From positions 2,265,001-2,329,000 of the forward strand of contig WPIO01000006.1 in NCBI GenBank assembly GCA_009760855.2: a stretch of 64,000 bases of DNA, read 5' to 3'. Below, one piece after another: positions 9,881-22,728 of this stretch (the stretch's first letter is position 1; every line of letters starts with the position of its first letter). The notes beneath the pieces were generated by a model. That model did not search any database and was not told the DNA's origin. It saw nothing but the letters and a program-made list of their open reading frames with translations. This DNA comes from Cristatella mucedo. Lineage: Eukaryota; Bryozoa; Phylactolaemata; Cristatellidae. The position numbers were made by a program, and so were the translations under genes.

Positions 9881-12800
9881 CTTCTCTTTCTCTGCCTACC
9901 AGTTTGTCCTCGCTTTTGCCTCCTTCTGGGCCTACCTATCTCACACCCACTCTCTTCGCTAACTTGTTTTTCGAACGAGTCGCTCACCGCCATGCGCATG
10001 TGCATTGCTTGCAGTAGCGACCGAAAGCTGACGCAGCCTCACAGCTGCCCCGGCGGCTGGCGGCTTCCTGCGCACCGTCAGCCGTCGACCGAAGGCCAAA
10101 GTTTACTGCTTCGGCCGCGCCTGACACGGCGAGGCCGGAAGATACGCTCCGCTGAATGGTTGAAATAGTCGCTTGGATCGTGGTGACTGCGACGGCGGCG
10201 GTGGCGACGACGATGACGACGACGATGAGGACGACGATTCTCGCATTTTCGCCCCACGGCGGGTGGTCGTGCGGAGCTGTCCATAGCGCGACCTCAACCC
10301 TCCCTGCCCCGAATGCCATCCTCAAACCTCAAACTCACCTCGCCACCCTCCTGCTTGCTCCTCATCCCTGCCCACTCACCAGCAGGCGACAGAAGTAGCG
10401 CGCGGGCGACGAGCAGCTGGCGCCGCTCGATTGCCGCCGCCGCCGACGCCGCCCGACGCCGCTCTGTGCCGCTCAGCGACGTCGCTCTGCTCTCTTAGCC
10501 GCCGAGGAATGCGAGCGCGCGCGCGCTCGTGTTTGCGGCGAGAGAGTCCGAGGAGCCGCGACTCAGCCGCTCCGGCTGCAAGCTCCCTTCGCGGCGGCGC
10601 GCCGTAGAGCGCAGGGACGCGGCCCGGCCTGGTGCAGGCGGCGGCGGCGGCAATCGTTCTCGGTTCTCCTTCGCGCGTGCACGCCCTCTACGCTCGAGCG
10701 CCGGGCGGACGCTGCGAGGCCGGCGGCGCTAGAGCGATGGCCACGACCCAGGCGAGACGCCGCCCCCTTCCAGGCCAGCCGCCGAGCGAGCTCGACGCGC
10801 TGCGAGTTGCTGCGAATAGGAAGAGCGCCGAGGCGCACAGCTGCTCGGAGAGCTGCGCAGAGAGCAGAGAAGAAGCTGAAGCGGAAGTGCCGGAATACGG
10901 CCCGGCGTGGCGGAGAAGCCAGAGTGACTCGCTCGCTGGCCGCCAAAACGCAGCAACAAAGGCCCGCCGCATCGACGTCGGCTCTAGACTCGCGCGCGCT
11001 AGCGCCGCTATTTCACGCTCTCCGAGCCAGACGCACGCGTCGGACGAGCGTGTCGTCGTGGCTTGCTCCTACATTTTCCGCAAGAGTTCGCGGTCACGGA
11101 CGAACGTCTTCGAGCGCAGGCGAAGCCTCTCGCGCGCGCGCGCCAGCAGCGGCGGCGCTCGAGTTCGATTGGCTATTCGCCGGCTAATGCCGGGCATTGA
11201 TACATTTGTTCGCTATTGGCGTTGGTTATTCGCCGGCTAGCGGCCGCGTTTGTAGTTCCTCCTTCCGAAGTGGGTGGTCGGCGGTCGAGGGTGGCTGGCT
11301 GGCTGGCTGGCTGCAGGCGGTCGGTCGGCGGGCGCCATTGAAAGGAGTCCGAACATTTGAGGTGGCGCCAAATTCAGCCACCTGCAGAGTTTAATATGCG
11401 ATCCAAACTGGAGCTTTGCGAAGCCGATTTATTGCGGATTTGCGAGATTTATTAGTCAACTGCGGTAGTGGCCAGCATCTTTGGATGAGTCCATTTGCGT
11501 GAGAACTCGCGAGCGCAGACGCGCGCTAGTTTGTGCGTACATTAGAGCGATAGCCGTTTAGCGCAATGCTAGCTCGAAATTCGAGCTCCGCGCAGCCGCT
11601 TTCCCGTCAACGTTCGCTTAATTAGAGCCAATTTCTGGGGATTGCCGTAATTCGCCGAGACCTCGAGCGACTACTGCCTTACCAAGATGCCTCGCGTGAT
11701 CCGCCTGACGCGGGTCAATCTGAGCCGGATCAAGCGGATCAGATCAAGTGCCGCCGGATAGCGGACACTTGCTCGGGGTCATCGGCTACATCCGCACTTG
11801 GAACCGGAGAGAAAATAGGAGGAAACTGGGCGCAAGCAAACGCCGCGAGAGGGCGCTCGAGACGAATGCGAGACGTCAGCGTGCTCTCTGGGAAACGTGC
11901 GTCTGACGATCTGCGGGAATAGCGACAACAGGCTATCGGTAAGTGCGGGCTGGAGGCAATGGATGACGGTTCGGCAGCGGCGAAGGGGCGGCGTCGCCCG
12001 GGCTGGAAGTACGTGCGCACCTCACGTCTACGGCGCGCGGCGTCCGCCCGGCGTAACTAACCGCAAATGGGCTTCGCTGGAGCCATTTAGCCGCAGAAAT
12101 GCGGTTCAGCGTCGGCACCGAGTGTCGCGCTCGACGCTCGGCAAAGCGTACCGCGGCGGCTCAAATTCGGCAGTACCGGCTGCGCTCAAGGTAATTGCAT
12201 TCAAGTCCCTCGCCGGCCGGCGCTCCCCTTCGCCCTCTGCGCCGCTGCGGCGCCTCCCATCGGACGGATGTCGGGAGATGGCAAAGTGCGGCTCGCCATA
12301 TAATACGCATCGGGTGCGCGCCCCCCTCTTGCCGTCGGCGGACTAGTCCGGAGGGCAGCCGCGCCGATGGGCGGCGACGGGCACAAGAGGGGGGGGGGTG
12401 GTGGGTGGGTGGGTGGGTGGAAGCACCGAATCGCTACGGAGCTCGCTCGTTCTCCGTAAAGCGCTGCGGCGCTCTGCCGTCGCCAGTCAGCCGAGCGACC
12501 GTACTGCCATGGCGGGCGTCCGCTGCAGGCGGTCGACCCGAGCCGCAGGCGCGGGCGGCCCTGGCCGCCGCTGAGCGCACGTGTCGGATACGCTGGCGGA
12601 TGCGCGCGTTTAACGTAAAACGAAAGCGAAAGGCCTGCCTGCAGATGCGAGGCAGTTCGCTTTCGCTTTCGGCCAAACTCGGGAAACTCGTCCGTCTGCT
12701 GGGCCGGCCGGCCGGCCTGAGTCGGAGGCGCTGGCTGCTTTGCTGGCGCGCCGCCGCTGAATGCAGCGCGCGCGCGCGCCGACGGCTTCTAGGAGAACGA

Positions 12801-14785
12801 CTACGAACGCCGACGATCGAGACAGAGATGAGAGGGCGGTGCCAGGAGGCTATAGCATAGCACGCTCGCGCAGCAGCGGAGCCAGAGGGGCGCCTGCAGG
12901 GGGCATTTGCCCCCCTACAGGCTGGTAGCGAACCTGGGCAGCCCCTTATTTCTGCGCCCACCTGCCGTCACCAGCGACGACACTGTGACGACACTGCGAC
13001 GACGCTGTAACGACACAATGTCGAAATTCCAGTCGATGAGTAACCGCCGAGTTCATGTGAAATGAAAACGATCAATGGTTTGGCGCTACAATTTTGAAAT
13101 AATTGCTGGTCTAGCTCCGCCTGCATAAAGACTTTGCGAGTCTTTATCGAATGTAATTTTATTATTATGATTTTTATCTTGCTCTCCGTCTGTATGGAAA
13201 TCCTGGCTCCGCCGGTACGTGCGCGACCTGGGCACAGATAGACAGGCTTGACAGACAGACAAGCAGACGGCCTGAGGCCGATCCGCCGAACGTCGCAGAA
13301 TAAAGCTAACGCCTCTTTACGAGCGTCGCAACGTTGGGGGAGCCGGTATTTCCTCTCAGCTCTGGAAATTGAGCGCAAGCTTTCGCGTGCGCTCGAGCCT
13401 GCGTGGCAGGCGGTAGGCGGGCCTTCCTAGTGAAATGCAATCGCTCTGCATTTTCAATTCGATCGATTCGCAATTTCATCAGTTCGCTCTGCAATTGCAA
13501 CCCGCTCAATCGGCTGCAGCCGGCCTGTCGCTCCTCGAACTCCTCGCGTTCGGGGTTTTCGCTTCGGTTCGAGCTTCAGGCAGCGCCGAGCAGTGAGCGA
13601 CAGCTCGCTGCTCCGCGAGCGGCGAGCTGTCGAACGCGCCCTGCCATCGTCTGTTTAGTAAAGTGATGTCTGCAAGTTGGCCGCCTAGCTTGGCCGGGCG
13701 CTTCGAAGTCGCGATCTCTCACCGCCACTCGCGTCCCGCCGCCGAGCGGGAGCGGACGGAGAGCGCGCGCTGCGAGCGCGGCGGGCATCTCGCGGCGCGC
13801 ATCCGCGATCGGACACTCTCGGTCCACCGGCCGACGCTCTCTCGGGGTCGACGCTCTCGCGGACAGGCGGACACGCGGGGAGGGTCCCGGGCGCTCGGAG
13901 CGTCGCGGACGGCGGCATCTCGACGCTGGCGGCGGGTCGCACCTCCCGCACTCGCCCGCACGCAATTTGGCGTTCGCATGAACTCGCCCGCTACGCCGCG
14001 CCGCCGCAGCTGCCGCCAGCTCGGTTAAGACCCGCGTTGCTTTGCCGCTCGACTCGCGATTACGTGCGAGCCACACAGCGACACTCTAAAGCAACTGAAT
14101 AGCTGCGGAATGCAGACAAGCTCGGCAGTAGTCCGAACGAATGAGTGCTCCTCAATAAGCTCGAGATGCGAATTCAGATCGATCAATAATACCCGCCGGC
14201 TTTGGGCCTGAACGACTTCCGGCGCGGCTCATGGCCGGCGGCTCGGAAAGGCACCGTTGCACGGACGCCAACCGGAAGTGGACCTCTCGGAGCGAGCCGC
14301 TCGCTGCTGCACGTCGGTAAAGTGGCGGCTGCGGCGGCGGCGGAGTCAGATTAGAAGGCGACGACGTTCGTCAAAGCTGCAGCCAATGAAACGAAAAGTT
14401 ATCCGTAATGCTCGTACCCGTCATCCATTTGCTTTAGGTGCTGGCGACGTGCGGACGACGAGCTGGAAAAGTTCTTGAATTTTCCCGAGTATTTCATCGG
14501 ACATTGCGTCCGGACCGGTCGAGGGCATTCGATTCCTGTCAGCTGTCAGTGGCCGTTGCGGCCAGGTCACCACACTGCTGCCGCGAAACGGCGTATTAAG
14601 GTTCGGCCCGCGATCCTCCAGCGGTAAGCACTGCCCAGCAGCCGCTTGGCCGCGCGCGCGGGCGTATTCCGACTTCGGTTCTATTCCGCGGTGACGCTGA
14701 CTCGGCGAGATTACGCCACCCAAACGCCGAACTCGGAGCTAAGCTGACGTTTGCTAATAAATATAGTATTAATTGGACTTTTCTC
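9881..14785. other. Long GC-rich, CpG-dense domain without recognised genes
   Basis: Nearly 5 kb of GC-rich sequence with poly-GCC and CGCG runs. Open frames up to about 220 codons overlap on both strands (for example 12195-12860 +, 12434-12961 -, 10632-11240 +). They are Arg/Ala/Ser-rich, lack motifs and have no favoured frame, so I do not call them genes. Local features are (GGCT)n at about 11291-11312 and a G-rich run at 12388-12420. A CpG-island promoter is possible but not demonstrable. Confidence 0.5.
12388..12420 (+). other. G-quadruplex-type (GGGT)n run
   Basis: Nine or more G followed by repeated GGGT units give well over four G3 tracts with one-base loops, the classic intramolecular G4 pattern. 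A second run of the same kind is at 42458-42476. Confidence 0.7.
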
Positions 14786-14832
14786 CAGCGCTGTAAGAGA
14801 ACTAAATCTCTTTACGGGCACTGCTTACGCTG
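14786..14832 (-). mobile_element. SINE1 / LINE-A tail remnant
   Basis: On the minus strand 'gagatttagttctcttacag' aligns with the shared SINE1/LINE-A terminal hairpin, followed upstream by a degenerate 'gcagtgcccgtaa'. Only about 45 bases remain, so I cannot tell which family left it. Confidence 0.4.
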
Positions 14833-17298
14833 GATGGGAAGGAGCGCATCGATTTATTGGGGGGGGGGCCGGAACCTGACGCTGTGTGGTCGACGCGTAC
14901 GCCGACGGGCTCGCGTACGGCCGAATGGCGACCGCGCGACCTGTGAAGTCGCAAGAGCGTTGGCGGTGGGTGCTCAGCGGTGAAGGGCGAGCGAAGCCGA
15001 GAGAACGCGCAGAGCGGTCGCGAAAACCGCGCTTGGCAGCGACCGTCGCTCGCAAAACTGCACGCGACTCGCGTGACGTTTAGCGCAGCGCCCGCCGACT
15101 GTGCGGCCGACGGAAGTGCGCCGCCGCGGCGCGCGCTCGCCGTTGCTCCGGCGTCCCACGGCTCTTCTCGCTGCTGCGCTTTCTGTCGCGTGTGGACGAC
15201 GCGCGGGTGCCGCCTTCGTGGGTGGCCTTACTTTAACTCCCGGCTAAACTCCCGGGGGGCCTCGCAGGCACGAGCAGGAGCGGCGGCTCGCACTTCACGG
15301 CGGTTCGCACTTCGCGGCGCAGGTGCTGAGTTCGAATCTCGAAGCTCTCCAAATACCGCGCAGTACGGAGCAAGCGGAGCGATGGCCGCCGAGCCTCCGA
15401 CGTCGCAACGTAAACGAGGCGGCTGAATCAAACCAGCCTTGACCTTTAATTTACTCAATACGGTTCGGACGCTCGACGCGGGCGTTCCGCTCCGCTCGCG
15501 GTCGTTTGGCCGCCGCGACGACGCAACGCAATGCCGAGCGCACAGTTGGTCCTTGCGGCTAAGCCGCAACGCCGCTACGAAAGCGTTGTCGGTCGCGCCG
15601 CCTCGCTGCCGCTCCGCCTTGCTGCCGCGCCGCCGCGCCGCCTCGCCGCCGCGCCGCCGCGCTACCGCGCCGCAGCGCTCTTCGCTGTTAGCTGGCTTTT
15701 TCAGGCCGGGCCTGTAAACCCGCGCAGGCGGAGTTCACGGCAGTTTGCTATTGTACCGAAGCGACGACGAGAGTCGCGCTTTACGCCGACGGCGAAATTG
15801 CGGGTCCGTGGCGCAGGAATGAGGCGAACCGGATAAAATCTGAAGCCATTTTAAATGGCCGGTGAATGGCGCTGTCTACAATGTCGTGCGAACGGCTGCT
15901 AAAGTCTTGGAATTGAAAAAAATTTGAAGCCAAATAGCCGCACCAGTCTTGCGATCTGTCACTTGCAGACTGGCGGTGCTGTCTAGAGTGATGCCGGCTG
16001 CAAGCTCGCAGGCTTTTCTCGGTTGCTGCCGTCGAGCAAACTTAAAGGGAAAGGATCAGCTGATTCACTATGCCGAGGCAGCAGAGCGCTAGCGAATTGT
16101 AGCCGAGCTCGCATCCGAAAGTGTGCGTAGGGAGCGGAGCGAAGGGTCGCTTCGCGAGCGCACTAACCGGATCGACATTTCCGGCGCTTGGGGTAGGGGC
16201 CGGCCGCACGACTCACTCCCAACCAACCAACCAACCAACCCCCAATTCAATGCATGCTGTTTAGTTTCTGCCACTGTTTAATTGCTGACTGCCTACCGAG
16301 CTTCGACTGGCGTCTCGAGGGGTTCATGCCGAGGAATTACCACAGGCCTCAGTCGAGTGCTCGACCTTGAGAAGCTCGATCTTGACCGACTTTTAGGATA
16401 GGCCTACGCGGCGGCTGCGCAGTCTCACCCGGAGCTGGAGGGACAAGTCCTCCGGAGGCGACGAGAAGCGGGCTTTCATAGCGCTCGGCTTCCTCCGAAG
16501 GAGCGCAACTAGAATCGAGAAGCGAGAGCCGGAGGCCGAGGCTCGGAGGCCGAGGCGAAAACTTTCAATTCGCCGCGAACTCGCGGCCAGGCGATTGAGC
16601 ATCTGCCCCGGTCGATTCTGCGCACCGTTCGTGGGCACCCGATGCTCGCACGCACGGCCTCTCGCACCTGGCCGGTGCACCCGCCGTGGGATGGGGGCGT
16701 CGGCGGCTCGCGAGCTGAATGCCGAGACAGGAGCTCGAGCGTGCACGCTTCAGAGGCAGTCTCGTAAGTGCACGTGCTGCTCAGCCAGTCTGGAAACGGA
16801 TGCGACCGCACTCGCCTATTGCAACGCGATGGGCGAGTGCGAAAGCACGCGAAGAGCGGCGGGCTACGATCCCTGGGCGGCGATCCCTGGGCGGCTGCAG
16901 CCAGCTAAACCAGCTGCCGCATCGACATGCAGGCATAGCGATTGGCCGCTTTCCGTCTGGAGCACCTGTCTCGGCAGCGGAGGGCTTACCGAGAGCGATA
17001 CGCCGACTGTCGCCGTTGAAATGGCCAGAGATCGCGCGATCGGCAGAGTCGCTTGAAGTCGACGCCTCTTGCGCGGTCTTCTGAGGCGGGCAAATCGATG
17101 TTCGAGCGAACGCTCGTATGCAGCTCCGCCGAGTTACCTCCCTCCCCCACCCCGCTTCCTCAATTGCTCGGGCGTCCGTCCGTATAGCCACGAAAACCGA
17201 GCGCTCGCCAGCCTCGAAGCTGCCGTCGAGGAAGAAGGGCCACTAGTCGGCCGACTAATCATCCAACTCAACCGTCGAGGTCGCCCGATGCTTATATA
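14833..17298. other. GC-rich domain, continued; no gene recognised
   Basis: CpG-dense and stop-poor in several frames. It includes poly-GCC stretches near 15600-15680 and a (CCAA)n run at 16219-16241. No domain, tRNA or convincing splice-flanked frame was seen. Confidence 0.45.
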
Positions 17299-17423
17299 AT
17301 TCATTTGTATAGCACCCCAAGAGAACGTAATCTCTATTCAGGCGCCTCGGGGCTCGAGCCCACGACCTCAGCCAGACCTCGGTCGGGGCGAGCGCCTTAA
17401 CCGCTGGACCGAACCAGCTCGGC
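17299..17423 (-). mobile_element. SINE1 copy, nearly complete
   Basis: A good SINE1. On the minus strand it begins GCCGAGCTGGTTCGGTCCAG (tRNA-like 5' end with box A), then 'ggttaaggcgctcgccccga', box B in the palindromic form GGGCTCGAGCCC, and a tail GCGCC-TGAATAGAGATTACG-TTCTCTTGGGG-TGCTATACAAATGAATT. The tail lacks the usual 'atatgtgaag' spacer. About 125 bases in all. Confidence 0.88.
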
Positions 17424-18016
17424 ATGCTTCGTGCCGATGGCGGCACTGAATGCAGTATAGAGAGTGCAGAATGCAGGGCTGGAGCAGAAGGCCGAGTGTG
17501 CCTGGAGTGGACCTACATCCAGCCGCACTCAGGCTGTCCACAGCGGCGGTGGCGGTGGCCGCTGCTGCCACAGGCACGTCTTATTTACTGCGGGACGTCT
17601 TATTTACTGCCGGCTCGAGGAGCAAGATCTGAAGCACGGAGCAGGGAGCATGGAGGCATGGAGATGGTATGCCCAGCGCTCCGAGGCGCACTGACAGCTG
17701 GGACAACTTTATCGAACACATCTCGGAGCGGGTGCCGGTTCCAATGTCGACATATGTCTTCCTACGGGCTCTCCTCTACGGATTCGTTCGCTTGTGCTGA
17801 ATACCTCAGTTGATTAGTTGATTGGTACCGACGTTTGCCTCAATAGTCTTAACAGTGCTGCGCCAGCAAGCTGGGTCGTGTGACGCTATCCCACGACTAA
17901 CGGCTTTCGGCGATTGTGTATTTTCAAATTAAAAGTTTACATACAACCCAGTCGTTGTACATATCTTTCGCCCTCTCTCCTTCGCCTTCCCTTGCCCCTA
18001 CTTTCTATCGTCTCTC
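17424..18016. other. Spacer, nothing recognised
   Basis: Mixed GC-rich to average sequence. A short direct repeat 'cgtcttatttactg' / 'cgtcttatttactgc' lies near 17577-17610. There is no coding signal beyond chance frames. Confidence 0.4.
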
Positions 18017-18085
18017 TGAGAGAGAGAGAGAGAGGGGGGGGAGAAAGGGAGAGGGAGAGAGAGGGAGAGAGAGGGAGAAAGGAAG

Positions 18086-18153
<68 letters not shown>

Positions 18154-18278
18154 GAGAGAGACCTATAGACAGACAGAGACACAGACACAGACAGCGAGAG
18201 AAAGACAGAGACAGACAGACAGATAGACATATGTGAGAGAGAAAGAAGGAAAGGAGAGAGAGAGAGAGAGAGAAGAGA

Positions 18279-18316
<38 letters not shown>
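18017..18316. repeat. (GA)n microsatellite with (GACA)n section
   Basis: About 300 bases of GA with a middle part of gacagaca-type repeats (about 18165-18235). Frames across it on both strands are artefacts. Confidence 0.95.
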
Positions 18317-18317
<1 letters not shown>

Positions 18318-19035
18318 CGGCGACTGCAGAGAAGCAAAACATGGCGTTCGTACCGCATTCTGTCGGAACGCTGAAGTAGTTTCGGACGCTAGCGGCTGTG
18401 TGTGAAATGCGAGGAGCATTCCACAAAAGGTGGCCACTGCCAGCTGGCTGGCACATCGGGCTGACGTCTTCAACCGTGCCGTCGCCGCCGCCTAAGTGGC
18501 CAGAGCCAGCCAGGCGACAGCTGCTCACTCTGAAGAACAAACGAACGAAGAAAGGCCGAGCGAGCTTGAGAGTGCAGACCACCGCCGCCGCCGCTCCCTG
18601 ACGGAGGCGGTGTTTTTTTCGACTGCGTCGCTTTGGCCGGTAGCTCCAGGTGCGATTTTTCTCTACTGCGGTCTGGTCCAATGGCCGAGAGCCCAAACTA
18701 GAACATCGCCGTCGTTGCATCGCTTCTCAGGTCGTCACCGAAAATGACCCGTTCCGGCTAGGCAGACGGCTCGCTAACGATCGTCGCGACGGCGCGGCAA
18801 GCGGGCATGCGTGCTGGCGCGCGGGCGGCGGCGAGGCAGCACCACGCCCCTCCGCTCCCACGAGAGTGCCCTTCAGGCGGCGACGGAGTCGGACGAAGTC
18901 GACGCCTGTGAGCTCGCCCACCGCGGCCGGACTTCGCTGCGAAGCCGATGTGGAGGGGGAGCGCTAAGCCCGAAAGGGGGCAGTTGGGCAGGGGCGAGTC
19001 CCGAGGCGGCTGACAAGGGCTGTGGATAGGAGTGC
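18317..19035. other. GC-rich spacer, no gene recognised
   Basis: CpG-rich sequence with overlapping short frames on both strands and no motif. It ends at the SINE3 head. Confidence 0.4.
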
Positions 19036-19205
19036 TAACGCTGGCTCTTAGCCCTCGGGTAAGGTGCTCGCTCGCTCTTCGAGCTCGGGGTCGTGGGTTC
19101 GAGTCCTGCAGCGATCGATTCCTAATTGACCCCTGGAAGTGGTGGCGACAGCGTGAACACTCTTTTTCCACTATGTAAAGTGAGGATGTGAAATCGGCTT
19201 ACCCT
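19036..19205 (+). mobile_element. SINE3, tRNA-derived
   Basis: A tRNA-like head with box A (TGGCTCTTAG, 19042-19051) and a perfect box B GGTTCGAGTCC (19096-19106), followed by a unique body and a T run (about 19204). No paired acceptor stem can be drawn, so it is not a tRNA gene. A related head occurs at about 45628-45700, sharing 'aaggtgctc', 'ctcgctcttcg' and 'gggttc'. Two copies only, so the family is provisional. Confidence 0.65.
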
Positions 19206-20960
19206 TTTTTAACGGCGATCGCGTGGGTTTAGCTGCTGGAGCTGTTTGGCCACTGTTTGTTTTAGCTGCTGAAGCTGTTTGGAGCTGTTTGGCTCATTCG
19301 AGAAGGCGGAGTTCTCATTTGAAAAGTTGCAAACGAGGCCGAGGCAGCGGCGGACAGGCCGTCAGACGCTGAGACGCTGAGACCGATACGCACCCCATTC
19401 GTAGCCGTCGCCTTTCCTTCCTTCCGCCGCCTAAAGGGAGGTGACCCCGCACGTGACCGCTTCGATCCAGATTTGAGCGCCAGCCTTCGGCGCCGAGAGC
19501 CAGAATCGAAGCAATAAGAATACGGAAGCAATAAGGAAACGATCATAATAGTAAGCTTTCCGGTCGCGCTCGTAGCGGCCTGCCGGACCCGTCGCTTGAG
19601 CCGCAAGAGTGCCCGTGCACGTGAGCGCGCTGCTGCGCTGCTCGAGGAGCATGCTCCGAGCGGAGCGCCGACTTGGCTCAGCGCCCATTCCCAGCCGGAT
19701 GCGACTGCTCCTACTCGAGCCCGGCCGTGCGATGCTCCCACTCGGCCCATCTGCTTGGTTACTTAAGCGACGGACGGAGCGGAAAGGACGGATGGGAGAA
19801 AAAAAGAGCGCCGATCGCCGATCCTCACTGTTGGAGATCGCCGGGCCGAGTTGTGGCCAGAAAGCCACTGGAGCTTAGTCGCCAGGCTGAGCCTCAGAGC
19901 CACGCTAAGCTGGCAAGCCGGAGACTTTCCTCGAACTTGCTCGAAGCTCGTTCGACACTCGAGCGAGCCCATTGTTTTCACTTCTCGGCTGCCAGCGATC
20001 GAGGAGGTGCAGCCGAGGGCGACGAGGGAGCGGTAGAAGAGAATCCGGAAGAGCCGCACTCTCGCACGTGCTTGGCGACTAGCGGGTGGCCGGGGCAGGG
20101 GGTAATAGCGCGCAGTATGGCGGTCGGAGGAGAATGGCGGCGAAAAAGAGAAGCGACTGTCGCCAGCAAAGTCTTCAAAAAAGGCAAAAGGAAAAGGGAA
20201 AAAAGGCAAAAGGAAAAGAGGAGCGCTGGCGGAAGTGCTCGAAATATCTTGCATCTCGTCGACCGAGAGAGGAGGAGTGCCTCGGAGGAGGAGGAGGAGG
20301 CTCGAATCGTTTCGGCTTTCGCGCAGAGCTCTATCGCTCCTGGCACGAACTCACACCGAGCGGCGAGCCGGCATGCAGGCACAACTCCAGTACGCCTTAC
20401 CCCAAGCCCCGACGCGGCACAAGAGCGGAGACAATTTTAACCTCGGATAGGAGGCCCAGCTGCAGGCAGCCTCGGTTTTATGGATCGGTATTCTACCCCT
20501 TGACCTTATAAGGCTACAGATACTTAGTCCTAATGCTCTTACGAAATGTGAGTTGAAGCTTTTCTGGCTTTAACGGTCACGCTAGAGCCCCCGAGCCGTA
20601 TCGCCAAGTCAGACGACTACGTGCGAGAGTATGCATGGGAAATTAACCTCGGTGTTGAAGTGAGGGTCACAATGCCTAAGAGCCGGCAAAATGTCGCCTC
20701 CGGCTGCACACGACTCAGCAGCCATTGATTTCCCTGTGTGATACTCTAAGGTAGTGGTTAAGATGGTGGCTTGCTCGTCAGTGCTACTGGAATGATTTGC
20801 TCCATGGCTGCTCTGCGGCTGGTGATAGGGATTTATGGATTTAACCTAGTTTCATAGTCACCTAGAAAGGATGCAGAGCTTTCCTTGTGAGTCAGATGAC
20901 CGCGGTTCTAATTTTCTTGTGAGATTAATCCTGTTGCTTGAGGTAGAGAGCTGAAAGGGG
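19206..20960. other. GC-rich spacer, no gene recognised
   Basis: A 255-codon frame at 19673-20440 (+) coexists with long frames on the other strand (19763-20254, 19262-19750) and is Arg/Ser/Glu-rich without motifs. It includes a purine-rich stretch (aaaggcaaaaggaaaagg) near 20180-20220. I treat these frames as chance. AT content rises after about 20,500. Confidence 0.4.
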
Positions 20961-20961
20961 G

Positions 20962-21023
<62 letters not shown>

Positions 21024-21030
21024 AGGGGGG
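20961..21030. repeat. (GA)n microsatellite
   Basis: About 70 bases of GA bounded by G-rich runs. Confidence 0.95.
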
Positions 21031-22720
21031 TCTGTGGTTATCCCCTTTAGCATTTACATGCTAAGAGTTTGGGTAGTAAAGCGATGTCCTCACCTCACGT
21101 CCGAGGCCAAATTAAGATACAGTCGATGCACAAGTTCAAGCAGCCCTTGTGCAGCAGTTGACGTAGAGAAGCGGCGAGCTCGGACCAATAGCGACAGCCT
21201 GGTACGCTTTTGATTGTAGCACTTCCTCTCCGAAGTTAGCGATGCGATTCGCCCTCTGCCCGCTTTGAGAATCGACTGGCTCACCCGCGTAAGGGAGCAC
21301 CTTCGCTAGAGGGCGCTTTTTTTATATTGTCATCTTCTTTACGACCATTTGCGTTGGGAAAAGAGATGGCCAAAGCACCTCCGGCTCCAGGACTCCAACC
21401 TTCTTCGTTTTGTGGATTTGCACCATGCTGCCCCTTGAATCAGTGGAAATGATTGGGTCTTTGTGTCACAGGGAAATCTCACGAATTGCGACCGGCGAAT
21501 TCTTGCATGTCCAGCCTCAGTGCCAGCGAAATCTTTTGCTTTCGCTTACCCACTGTGCGCTTGATGGTGACTGCACGCTCGTCAACCGAGCATAGTCCTG
21601 CCGCCGAGGTTAGATTTAATGCATTGGTTGCAGCCAGTTCAGCAGAAGCAAAGAGCCACGTGACCGTCTTCCACGACACTGACGACGGTGTTGCAGCGTC
21701 TTCCGGAAGGATCCGGAAGGTTGAGCAAACTACCATTCGCTCAAGCTGATGTCATGCTGCAGGGCTGAAATGTACCGAATGACCGCTTGCACTGCTCGAC
21801 CGACGGCCGTTCGTGGCGTACACGTGGACGCGAGTGCCCGTAATCTGGCCCTAAGCGTAGGTTGAAGCACGTAGGTTAAAGCGCTCGTAGGTTAAAGCTT
21901 ACGAAGGTTCAAGCGAGTAGGTTAGATACAGATGAGATCAAGGAAAACCAGCGAGATCACTTTCTCGTAAGCCGGCAGCAGTACGGTTAAACATCTTTCT
22001 AATTCTGAAAGGCGAAGCAGAGCACAACTTCAAACCAATTGCCAATGAAACCGGGGCGGGGGAGAGAAGACGGGGAGAGGAGACGGGGCGCACATCGCCA
22101 GCTGTAGCACCCACTTCAATTATCATAGCTCAATCGTATGCTCCCTCGAGCTCGGTAGCGTTACTCATTACAACGTTACTCGAGCGAGGTCATAATTTAA
22201 GGGGGCGAAGGCCTCGAAGCCTCGCACGAGCACTGCACTGCGTGCGGCAGAGCAGTAGACAGCGGGCGGGAGAGCGCTCGAGCCAACCAACGCTGGGCAA
22301 CCAACGCCATCTCTCGTCGTGACCAAGTGGCCGCAGCGCCACAAACCCTGAACCTTCCAGTCAAAACGGGCGAGCGATAGACTCTCGTTCGAATGTCCGG
22401 GAGTTCGTGGGTTCACTGCCCAAGGACCGCCAGACTCCGTCTTCTTTCGAGCTCTAGGGCTTCGCATTTCCCCAGTGCCCGACGTTCGGCGCCCTACGTA
22501 GATACGACTGCAGGTGCCGCTCAGATGGCTTCTATTTCTGCCGTGCAAGCGAAAGCGAGAGCGAAAAAGCGAGCAATCGAGCTCCCGTCGCACATCGCGG
22601 CTTCCCGGCGGCTTCGTCGGCCTAGCTGCAGGCGACCGATACGGTGAGGACTACCAGTGGACACCGAGTGACAATCAATATATCTATTGATCTATAGATC
22701 TATTGATCTGTTGATTGGCG
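21031..22720. other. Transition spacer, no gene recognised
   Basis: Average to GC-rich sequence. The only regularity is a set of short phrases 'gtaggttaaagc' near 21857-21925 repeated about four times with changes. Overlapping frames near 22168-22593 lack motifs. Confidence 0.4.
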
Positions 22721-22728
22721 CCTATTGG

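Noticed and set aside
12195-12860. 221-codon plus-strand open frame
   Set aside because: It overlaps a 175-codon frame on the other strand, is rich in Arg/Ala, has no motif, and lies in CpG-dense DNA where long chance frames are expected.
15325-15345. Box-B-like 'gagttcgaatctc'
   Set aside because: Two changes from consensus and no box A or family match nearby.
19042-19106. tRNA gene
   Set aside because: Box A and box B are good, but no acceptor stem or proper anticodon arm can be paired, and a related head occurs at 45.6 kb; I call it a SINE.
19673-20440. 255-codon plus-strand open frame
   Set aside because: It begins at a GTG-like position with no start context, overlaps other frames on both strands, has no recognisable domain, and contains a purine-rich low-complexity tract.
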